A stretch of 5,071 nt of DNA from Oxalobacteraceae bacterium UBA6704 (GTDB lineage: Bacteria > Pseudomonadota > Gammaproteobacteria > Burkholderiales > Burkholderiaceae_D): contig DKJA01000165.1 of NCBI GenBank assembly GCA_002454505.1, positions 1 to 5,071 on the forward strand. The letters run 5' to 3'. Of the stretch, positions 1-5,071 are shown in pieces. The notes under the pieces are model-generated. The model did not search any database. It was not told the origin of the DNA and worked only from the letters and a program-made list of their open reading frames with translations. The translations under genes were made by a program, and so were the position numbers. Each line of letters starts with the position of its first letter. Position 1 is the first letter of the stretch.

Positions 1-246
1 GGCTTCGAGGTGCCGCTGCATCGCTCGCTGACCGAGCCGCTTCTGCTGGGCGGCGCGCCGCGCACCGTGGCGATCGCCAACGGCACGCTGGCCGCTGCTG
101 TCGGGCTGGGCCTGCAACTGTGGATTCCCGGCGTGGTGCTCTGGATCGTTGGCCATTCGCTGGCGGTGTGGGGCGCGCGCGTCGATCCGCAGTTCATAGC
201 CGTGTTCGCGCGGCACATCAAGCACCGATCGCTGCTGGACGTGTGA
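1..246 (+). CDS. trbD: TrbD, VirB3-like conjugal transfer inner-membrane protein (5' end cut by window)
   Basis: Small inner-membrane subunit of the P-type type IV secretion system. VirB3-family proteins associate with the VirB4/TrbE ATPase and are needed for pilus assembly. The reading frame is open to the left edge, giving 81 visible codons. It opens with GFEVPLHRSL followed by TEPLLLGGAPR, the short polar N-terminus typical of TrbD in Tn4371-like elements, as I recall the family. A hydrophobic block at visible residues about 22-59 can hold two closely spaced membrane helices, and a basic C-terminus (RHIKHR) follows. A GTG at position 10 could serve as a start. I prefer a start just outside the window because the conserved-looking GFE residues precede that GTG. 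The gene ends in TGA nine bases before trbE, in the same reading frame as trbE. Its place directly before a VirB4 homologue supports the call. The exact start is unknown. Confidence 0.88.
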   Translation, partial: GFEVPLHRSLTEPLLLGGAPRTVAIANGTLAAAVGLGLQLWIPGVVLWIVGHSLAVWGARVDPQFIAVFARHIKHRSLLDV

Positions 247-250
247 GGTG
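245..250 (+). promoter_or_regulatory. Ribosome-binding site for trbE
   Basis: GAGGTG lies five bases before the ATG at 256 and overlaps the trbD stop codon (TGA, 244-246). It selects the ATG at 256 over the out-of-frame ATG at 251, which sits directly against the motif. The overlap with the stop suggests that ribosomes ending trbD can restart on trbE. This is inferred from spacing only. Confidence 0.6.
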
Positions 251-255
251 ATGCC

Positions 256-2715
256 ATGCTAAACCTCGTCGAATACCGCCAGCGGCCCGCGCTGCTCGCC
301 GACTGGCTTCCGTGGGCCGGACTGGTCGCGCCGGGCGTCGTGCTGAACAAGGATGGCTCATTCCAGCGCACGGCATGCTTTCGCGGGCCTGATCTGGACA
401 GCGCGACACAAGGCGAGCTGGTCGCCACGTCGGCGCGGTTGAACAACGCGCTGCGCCGCATGGGATCGGGCTGGGCACTTTTCATCGAAGCCGAGCGCCG
501 TCCCGCCGCCGATTACCCGCGCTCGGAGTTCCCCGAGCCGCTTTCGTGGATGGTGGAGGAAGAGCGCCGGGCCGCCTTTGAGGAATCGGGCCACCACTTC
601 GAGAGCGGTTACCACCTGACGCTGGTGTATCTGCCGCCGGAGGAGTCGCGCGCCCGCGCAGCCAAGATGCTCTACGAGAACACGCCGACGAATGGCGTGG
701 ACTGGCGCGAGCGGCTGCAAGCCTTCAGCGCGGAGACGGATCGCGTCTTCGACCTGCTCGATGGCGTGATGCCGGAAATCACCTGGCTCGATGACAGCCA
801 GACGCTGACCTACCTCCATTCGACCGTCTCGACGCGGCGCTATTCGCTGGCGGTACCCGAAGTGCCGTTCCATATCGACGCGCTGCTGACCGATTCTGCA
901 CTGGTTGGTGGCCTGGCGCCCATGCTGGGCGACCAGCACCTGCGCGTGGCATCGGTGCGCGGCTTCCCGACCTCGACCTGGCCGGGAATTCTGGACGACC
1001 TCAACCGCCTGGGATTTGCATACCGCTGGAGTACGCGCTTTCTGTGCCTGGACAAATCCGAGGCGGAACGGGAGCTGGGGCGCCTGCGCCGTCAGTGGTT
1101 TGCGAAAAGAAAGAACGTCATCGCGCTGCTGCGCGAAACGATCTTCCAGCAGGAATCACCGCTGGTCGATACCGACGCCAACAACAAGGCTGCCGATGCG
1201 GACGCGGCCTTGCAGGAGTTGGGCAGCGATCAAGTCGCCTTCGGCTACCTGACGGCGACCGTCACCGTCATGGACGAGGACGCCGGCGCAGCCGACGAGA
1301 AGCTGCGCATGGTGGAGCGGGTCATCCAGGGACGCGGCTTCGTCACCATCCCCGAAACGCTCAACGCCGTGGATGCGTGGTTGTCGTCTATCCCCGGCAA
1401 CGCCTATGCGAATGTCCGCCAGCCCATCGTCTCGACGCTGAACCTGGCGCACATGATGCCGGTGTCTGCCGTGTGGGCCGGGCCGGAGAAGAACGACCAC
1501 CTCGACGGCCCGCCGCTGATCGTCACGCGCACCGATGGCGCCACTCCGTTCCGGCTGGTGACGCACATTGGGGACGTGGGCCACACGCTGGTGGCTGGTC
1601 CCACGGGCATGGGCAAGTCGGTGCTGCTCGCCACGCTGGCGATGCAGTTCCGCCGCTATCCCGGCTCGCGCATCTTCGCGTTCGATATGGGCCGCTCGAT
1701 GCGGGCCACCATCCTCGGGCTGGGCGGCGAGCACTACGACCTGGGCACGGATGGCGAAATCGCCTTCCAGCCGCTCGCCCGCATCGACCGCGAGGGCTAC
1801 CGCACTTGGGCCGCCGAATGGATCGAAGGCCGCTTGCTGCACGAAGGCGTGACCGTCGGCCCCGACGAGAAAACGGCTATCTGGTCGGCGCTTGGAAGCC
1901 TGGCCGGTGCGCCGGTGGAGCAGCGCACGATGACAGGCCTGTCGGTGCTGCTGCAATCGAATGCACTGCGACAGGCGCTCGCGCCGTATGTGCTGGGTGG
2001 CGCGCACGGCAAGCTGCTGGATGCCGACCATGACCGGCTGGGCATGGCCGACGTGCAATGCTTCGAGATGGAAGAACTGATGCACAGCAAGGCCGCCGTC
2101 ATGGCCGTGCTGCATTACCTCTTTGCGCGCTTCGACGAACGCTTTGATGGTGCGCCTACGCTGCTGATCCTCGATGAAGCGTGGCTGTTTCTCGATGACC
2201 CGGTGTTTGCGGCACGCATCCGCCAGTGGCTCAAGACGCTGCGCAAGAAGAACGTCTCGGTGATCTTCGCCACGCAGTCGTTGGCGGACATCAAGGATTC
2301 GAGCATCGCGCCCGCGATCATCGAAAGCTGCGCCAGCCGCATCTTCCTGCCGAACCCGCAGGCGACCGAGCCGCAGATTCGCACGATCTACGAAGGCTTC
2401 GGCCTCAACAGGCGGCAGATCGAGATCGTCGCCATCGCGCAGCCCAAGCGCGACTACTACTACCAATCCCGGCTCGGCAACCGCCTGTTCGACCTCGACC
2501 TGGGGCTGGCGGCGCTGGCGTTTGCGGGCGCGTCCACGCCGCAGGACCAGCGCGACATGGACGCGGTGCTCGCCGACGCTGGCACGCCCAGCTTCGCGGG
2601 CGCGTGGCTGCGCCATCGCGGCCTCAATTGGGCGGCTGACCTGCTGCCCTCGTTCCCCGGCCTTGCGCCGGGTTCCCTCCGTACCGCTGACCACCCCCAG
2701 GAGAACCTGCCATGA
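256..2715 (+). CDS. trbE: TrbE, VirB4-family conjugal transfer ATPase
   Basis: Cytoplasmic-face ATPase of the mating-pair apparatus. VirB4/TrbE proteins hydrolyse ATP to drive pilus biogenesis and DNA-protein substrate transfer. The 819-residue length fits the family's usual 800-850. The N-terminal half, roughly residues 180-390, corresponds to the CagE/TrbE/VirB4 domain. The C-terminal half is a RecA/FtsK-like motor with Walker A GPTGMGKS at 448-455, Walker B LLILDE at 636-641 followed by AWLFLDD, and the downstream ATQS motif at 672-675. The stretch HLDGPP, then GDVGHTLVAGPTG before Walker A, is characteristic of TrbE. All ATPase motifs are intact, so the enzyme should be active. The segment FDMGRS (476-481) has Met where I recall Lys in many relatives, but this is unverified. 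The start at 256 has a GAGGTG site. The stop overlaps the trbJ start in ATGA, implying translational coupling. Confidence 0.97.
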   Translation: MLNLVEYRQRPALLADWLPWAGLVAPGVVLNKDGSFQRTACFRGPDLDSATQGELVATSARLNNALRRMGSGWALFIEAERRPAADYPRSEFPEPLSWMVEEERRAAFEESGHHFESGYHLTLVYLPPEESRARAAKMLYENTPTNGVDWRERLQAFSAETDRVFDLLDGVMPEITWLDDSQTLTYLHSTVSTRRYSLAVPEVPFHIDALLTDSALVGGLAPMLGDQHLRVASVRGFPTSTWPGILDDLNRLGFAYRWSTRFLCLDKSEAERELGRLRRQWFAKRKNVIALLRETIFQQESPLVDTDANNKAADADAALQELGSDQVAFGYLTATVTVMDEDAGAADEKLRMVERVIQGRGFVTIPETLNAVDAWLSSIPGNAYANVRQPIVSTLNLAHMMPVSAVWAGPEKNDHLDGPPLIVTRTDGATPFRLVTHIGDVGHTLVAGPTGMGKSVLLATLAMQFRRYPGSRIFAFDMGRSMRATILGLGGEHYDLGTDGEIAFQPLARIDREGYRTWAAEWIEGRLLHEGVTVGPDEKTAIWSALGSLAGAPVEQRTMTGLSVLLQSNALRQALAPYVLGGAHGKLLDADHDRLGMADVQCFEMEELMHSKAAVMAVLHYLFARFDERFDGAPTLLILDEAWLFLDDPVFAARIRQWLKTLRKKNVSVIFATQSLADIKDSSIAPAIIESCASRIFLPNPQATEPQIRTIYEGFGLNRRQIEIVAIAQPKRDYYYQSRLGNRLFDLDLGLAALAFAGASTPQDQRDMDAVLADAGTPSFAGAWLRHRGLNWAADLLPSFPGLAPGSLRTADHPQENLP
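2699..2705 (+). promoter_or_regulatory. Ribosome-binding site for trbJ
   Basis: AGGAGAA lies six bases upstream of the trbJ ATG (2712), inside the last codons of trbE. It is a near-consensus Shine-Dalgarno sequence at good spacing and fixes the trbJ start at the ATGA overlap. Confidence 0.7.
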
Positions 2716-3467
2716 AAACCCATGCCTCGAAACTCGCCGCGCTGACCGCTGCCTGCGTGCTCGCCTTCGGTATCGCGCAGCCCGCCCATGCCTTGTTCGG
2801 CGTCGGCGACATCGTGCTCGACCCGACCAATCTGATTCAGAACACGCTCACGGCCGTTCGCACGCTGGAGCAGATCAACAACCAGATCCGCCAGCTCCAG
2901 AACGAAGCGCAGATGCTCATCAACCAGGCGCGCAACCTGGCCAGCCTGCCGTCCAGCGTGGTGGGCCAGTTGCGCGCCAACCTGGCGACCACCCAGCGCC
3001 TCATCGCGCAGGCCAAGGGCTTGGCCTACGACGTGACGAGCATCGACCGGGAGTTCGCACGCCTGTACCCCGAGAAATACGCCGCCACGGTGAGCGGCAA
3101 TCAGATGTACCTCGATGCGCAGGAGCGTTGGAAGAACACGCTCAACGGCCTGCAAACCACCATGCAGATGCAGGCCCAGGCGTCGCAGAACCTGAGCGAT
3201 GACGAAAGCGTGCTGGCCGACTTGGTGGGCAAGAGCCAGTCGGCCGAGGGTGCGCTGCAAGCCATGCAGGCCATGAACCAGTTGCTGGCCTTGCAGGCCA
3301 AGCAGTCGATCCAGTCACAGCGGCTCCAGATCACGCAAGACCGGGCCGCCTCGCTGGAGCTGGCGCGACAAGCGGCGGCCACGGAGCGTGCCCGCGAGGT
3401 GCGACGACGCTTCCTCGGTGAAGGCACGCCGTACACACCGCAGTCCATCAACTTCTACCGCGACTGA
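2712..3467 (+). CDS. trbJ: TrbJ, VirB5-like secreted conjugal transfer protein
   Basis: Exported component of the P-type mating apparatus. TrbJ/VirB5 proteins pass through the inner membrane and act as minor pilus or adhesion components in mating-pair formation. The 251-residue product starts with a clear Sec signal peptide: basic start (MKTHASK), hydrophobic core at about 8-22 and an AHA cleavage site after residue 27, leaving LFGVGD at the mature N-terminus. Next come DPTNL (37-41) and a Gln/Asn-rich helical, probably coiled-coil, segment (50-76) with the pattern INNQIRQLQNEAQ, which is highly characteristic of TrbJ. A second long helical region rich in Ala, Gln and Leu spans about 165-232. 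The mature protein seems to lack cysteine. The gene begins in the trbE stop codon and has a strong AGGAG site. It ends 12 bases before trbK. I am confident of the family; its exact mechanical role is known only by analogy. Confidence 0.95.
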   Translation: MKTHASKLAALTAACVLAFGIAQPAHALFGVGDIVLDPTNLIQNTLTAVRTLEQINNQIRQLQNEAQMLINQARNLASLPSSVVGQLRANLATTQRLIAQAKGLAYDVTSIDREFARLYPEKYAATVSGNQMYLDAQERWKNTLNGLQTTMQMQAQASQNLSDDESVLADLVGKSQSAEGALQAMQAMNQLLALQAKQSIQSQRLQITQDRAASLELARQAAATERAREVRRRFLGEGTPYTPQSINFYRD

Positions 3468-3469
3468 CG

Positions 3470-3474
3470 GGAGG
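3470..3474 (+). promoter_or_regulatory. Ribosome-binding site for trbK
   Basis: A perfect GGAGG lies five bases before the ATG at 3480, in the 12-base gap after the trbJ stop. It is the strongest Shine-Dalgarno match in the window. This suggests that trbK is translated efficiently, and perhaps independently of trbJ. Confidence 0.7.
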
Positions 3475-3479
3475 TCGCC

Positions 3480-3788
3480 ATGCGATGTGTCCTCGCCCCG
3501 TCTGTTGTGATGCTTGTCGTGCTGCTGGCCGCGTGCGGCGAGCAGCCGACCGACAACCTTGCGGATGCCTTGTCCGCCGATCCCGTGCGGCTCAAGGCAT
3601 TGCGCGCGCAATGCGCGGCCCATCCACAACAGGTTATGCCGACCACGGGCGAGGACGCTTGCCGCGCCGCAGCTGAGGTATTCCGGCGGCGCTTCTTCGC
3701 CGGCCAGTCCGGGCCGGACGAATACCGGACGCTGGCGGACCTGCCGCCGATCCCGCCCAGCTTCGATGAACCAGAGGGCACGCCATGA
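3480..3788 (+). CDS. trbK: TrbK-type entry-exclusion lipoprotein (probable)
   Basis: Predicted small lipoprotein that would block entry of a second copy of the same element into a cell that already carries it. The 102-residue product has a type II signal peptide: hydrophobic residues about 4-18 end in the lipobox LAAC, with Cys19 as the lipidated residue. The mature part is short and mostly charged, with a DALSADPVRLKALRAQC stretch, a second DAC motif and two cysteines (45 and 61) that could form a disulphide. It ends in a Pro/acidic tail (PPIPPSFDEPEG). The Cys-containing pattern resembles the TrbK and EexN groups of exclusion lipoproteins. These are poorly conserved, so the call rests on the lipobox, size and position between trbJ and trbL, where trbK lies in related operons. 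A function as a structural or unrelated lipoprotein cannot be ruled out. The stop overlaps the trbL start. Confidence 0.82.
   Translation: MRCVLAPSVVMLVVLLAACGEQPTDNLADALSADPVRLKALRAQCAAHPQQVMPTTGEDACRAAAEVFRRRFFAGQSGPDEYRTLADLPPIPPSFDEPEGTP
3683..3722 (+). other. Two mutually exclusive hairpins inside trbK
   Basis: CCGGCG (3683-3688) can pair with CGCCGG (3698-3703) across a nine-base loop. Alternatively TTCGCCGGCC (3696-3705) can pair with GGCCGG-A-CGAA (3712-3722), a ten-base-pair stem with one bulged A and a six-base loop. The two structures share 3698-3703, so only one can form. They lie 60-100 bases before the trbL start. The region is coding and G+C-rich, so a chance origin is quite possible. 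No T-run follows, so it is not a canonical terminator. Confidence 0.3.
3773..3778 (+). promoter_or_regulatory. Weak ribosome-binding site for trbL
   Basis: AGAGGG lies six bases before the trbL ATG (3785), within the last codons of trbK. It is a poorer match than the site in front of trbK. This fits a trbL start that leans on coupling through the ATGA overlap with trbK. Confidence 0.45.
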
Positions 3789-5071
3789 ATGACGTGACCA
3801 TCATCGACCAGTTCCTCAACACCTTCGCCACCTACATCGACTCGGGTTTCGGGCTGCTGCGGGGCGAAGTGGCGTTCCTCACGGCCACGCTGATCGTCAT
3901 CGACATGACGATCGCCGGACTGTATTGGGCCATGAGCCACGCCACTGGCCAGGGCGAGGACGTGATCGCCAAGTTGCTGCGCAAGGTGCTCTACGTCGGT
4001 GCCTTCGCCTACATTCTCAATAACTTCAACTGGCTGGCCAGCATCGTGTTCCGCTCCTTTGCGGGTTTGGGTATCACCGCCACCGGTTCGGCCATCACGA
4101 TGGAGAACTTCTTGCAGCCGGGCCGCCTAGCGAAGATGGGCATTGACGCGGGTGCGCCGATCCTGAAGCAGATCGGCGACATGGCCGGGTTCCCCGAAGT
4201 GTTCGTGAACCTTGACCCCATCGTGGTGATGTTCCTCGCGTGGCTGATCGTGGTGCTGTGTTTTTTCGTGCTGGCGATCCAGCTTTTCATCACGCTGATT
4301 GAGTTCAAGCTGACCACGCTCGCGGGCTTCGTGCTGGTGCCGTTCGCGCTTTGGAACAAGACCTCGTTCTTGGCCGAAAAGGTCTTGGGCAACGTGGTGG
4401 CCTCCGGCGTCAAGGTGCTGGTGTTGGCCGTGATCGTGGGCATTGGATCGGGCCTGTTCTCTCAGTTTCAGGTTCATCCCGCCGAGCCGTCCATCGACCA
4501 CGCGCTGGTCATCATGCTGGCCTCACTCACGCTGCTGGCGCTGGGCATCTTCGGCCCTGGCATCGCCACAGGCCTCGTGTCCGGTGCGCCGCAGCTCGGC
4601 GCGGGTGCGATGGCGGGTGCCGCTGTCGGTGCAGCCGGCACGGCCGTCGTTATCGGTGCTGCAGCAACCGGCGTCGGTGGTGCGGTGGCGGCTGGCGCGC
4701 GCATGGCACCGGCAGCCGCCAAGCTGGCCGGCGCTGGTGCGCGTGCGGCCACATCGGCGGCTGGCAGTACGAAGTCGGCATTCCAGGCCGGCTCCGCCGC
4801 CGCAGGAGGTGGTGCGAAAGGCGCAATGGCGGGACTGGGCAGCGTCGTCAAGACGGGTGCGCAGGCAGCTGGGCGAGGCGCTGCGTCCCGAGCCTCCGCT
4901 GCCGGGCAACGCATGGCCGCTCCCTTCCGCGCAGGCTGGAATGGGGATGCGGGAGCGTCAGGTGGCCCCGCCCCGGCAAGTGCCACTGCGGCCCAGGCAC
5001 CGGAACAACCTGCCTGGGCCAAGCGGCTGCACCGCCGCCAACAAATCACCCATGCCGCGACCACCACCGCC
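3785..5071 (+). CDS. trbL: TrbL, VirB6-like polytopic inner-membrane channel protein (3' end cut by window)
   Basis: Inner-membrane channel component of the mating apparatus; VirB6/TrbL proteins form part of the substrate path through the inner membrane. 429 residues are visible with no stop, so the gene continues to the right. Hydrophobic segments lie at about 28-48, 66-90, 145-169, 173-190, 207-226 and 239-263. Between the second and third is a more polar, probably periplasmic or cytoplasmic loop. The early IDQFLNTF, the WLASIVFRSF stretch and the FKLTTLAGFVLVPFALW core are what I expect of TrbL. From about residue 267 the protein changes to an Ala/Gly-rich, low-complexity tail with scattered Arg and Lys and later Pro, a feature common in TrbL C-termini. 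The ATG overlaps the trbK stop (ATGA), which argues for coupled synthesis. A U-rich heptamer (4261-4267) is the only homopolymer run of note. The family call is secure; the full length is not visible. Confidence 0.94.
   Translation, partial: MNDVTIIDQFLNTFATYIDSGFGLLRGEVAFLTATLIVIDMTIAGLYWAMSHATGQGEDVIAKLLRKVLYVGAFAYILNNFNWLASIVFRSFAGLGITATGSAITMENFLQPGRLAKMGIDAGAPILKQIGDMAGFPEVFVNLDPIVVMFLAWLIVVLCFFVLAIQLFITLIEFKLTTLAGFVLVPFALWNKTSFLAEKVLGNVVASGVKVLVLAVIVGIGSGLFSQFQVHPAEPSIDHALVIMLASLTLLALGIFGPGIATGLVSGAPQLGAGAMAGAAVGAAGTAVVIGAAATGVGGAVAAGARMAPAAAKLAGAGARAATSAAGSTKSAFQAGSAAAGGGAKGAMAGLGSVVKTGAQAAGRGAASRASAAGQRMAAPFRAGWNGDAGASGGPAPASATAAQAPEQPAWAKRLHRRQQITHAATTTA

Noticed and set aside
10..12. 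GTG as the true start of trbD
   Set aside because: The frame is open to the window edge, and the residues before the GTG (GFE) look like part of the conserved TrbD N-terminus. No good Shine-Dalgarno site can be judged in the nine bases available. The gene is better described as cut at the left edge.
1044..2033. A 329-codon forward open frame overlapping trbE in another frame
   Set aside because: The product is an Arg/Gly/Ala/His-rich composition with no domain, typical of an out-of-frame reading of a G+C-rich gene. It has no plausible ribosome site.
1156..2694. A 512-codon open frame on the minus strand opposite trbE
   Set aside because: It lies wholly inside trbE, whose ATPase motifs are intact. 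Its translation is rich in Arg, His, Gln and Val with no recognisable domain. Long antisense frames are expected where third codon positions are strongly G/C-biased.
2640..2711. Possible internal promoter or terminator before trbJ
   Set aside because: The stretch encodes the trbE C-terminus. I saw no convincing -35/-10 pair and no stem followed by a T-run, and the ATGA overlap argues for one continuous transcript.
4261..4267. TTTTTTC in the trbL frame matches the X-XXY-YYZ slippery pattern for -1 frameshifting
   Set aside because: A -1 shift would reach TGA at 4300-4302 after about 11 codons and cut trbL in the middle of its membrane core. I saw no clear stimulatory stem or upstream Shine-Dalgarno-like stimulator. 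It encodes ordinary Phe-Phe in a membrane helix, so chance is the simpler view.
4474..5067. A 197-codon minus-strand open frame opposite the trbL tail
   Set aside because: Its Ala/Pro-rich translation is simply the complement of the Ala/Gly-rich trbL tail. There is no start signal or domain, and the trbL frame is continuous across it.

Overview
This window is an internal piece of a P-type (VirB/Trb) type IV secretion operon for mating-pair formation. All genes are on the + strand and tightly packed. In order they are: the 3' part of trbD (VirB3-like inner-membrane protein), trbE (VirB4-like ATPase), trbJ (VirB5-like secreted pilus or adhesin component), trbK (small entry-exclusion-type lipoprotein) and the 5' part of trbL (VirB6-like polytopic channel protein, running off the right edge). 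The DNA is strongly G+C-rich with G/C-biased third codon positions. Together with the gene content this points to a beta- or gammaproteobacterium such as a Pseudomonas, Burkholderiales or Xanthomonadales relative. The host cannot be fixed from this window alone.

Layout: 1-246 is trbD (left edge cut). A 9-base gap carrying the trbE ribosome-binding site follows. 256-2715 is trbE. trbJ starts inside the trbE stop (ATGA overlap) and ends at 3467. A 12-base gap holds a strong GGAGG site for trbK (3480-3788). trbL starts inside the trbK stop (second ATGA overlap) at 3785 and is still open at 5071. There is no non-coding stretch longer than about 12 bases. I saw no tRNA, insertion sequence, CRISPR array, attachment site, internal promoter or terminator, so this looks like the middle of one long polycistronic transcript.

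The order D-E-J-K-L, with J directly after E, is the arrangement of the Ti-plasmid trb operon and of Tn4371-type integrative and conjugative elements, not the RP4 order in which F, G, H and I lie between E and J. By analogy trbB and trbC should lie upstream and trbF, trbG and trbI downstream. In the assembled machine, TrbD and TrbL would sit in the inner membrane, TrbE would power pilus assembly and substrate transfer from the cytoplasmic face, TrbJ would be exported and act at the pilus or periplasm, and TrbK would mark the cell against redundant mating.

The window looks like a well-preserved conjugation module rather than a new system. The points worth a second look are small: trbD and trbE share a reading frame separated by one TGA, the trbK lipoprotein is a likely fast-evolving specificity factor, trbK holds two mutually exclusive hairpins, and TrbL has a long Ala/Gly-rich tail.
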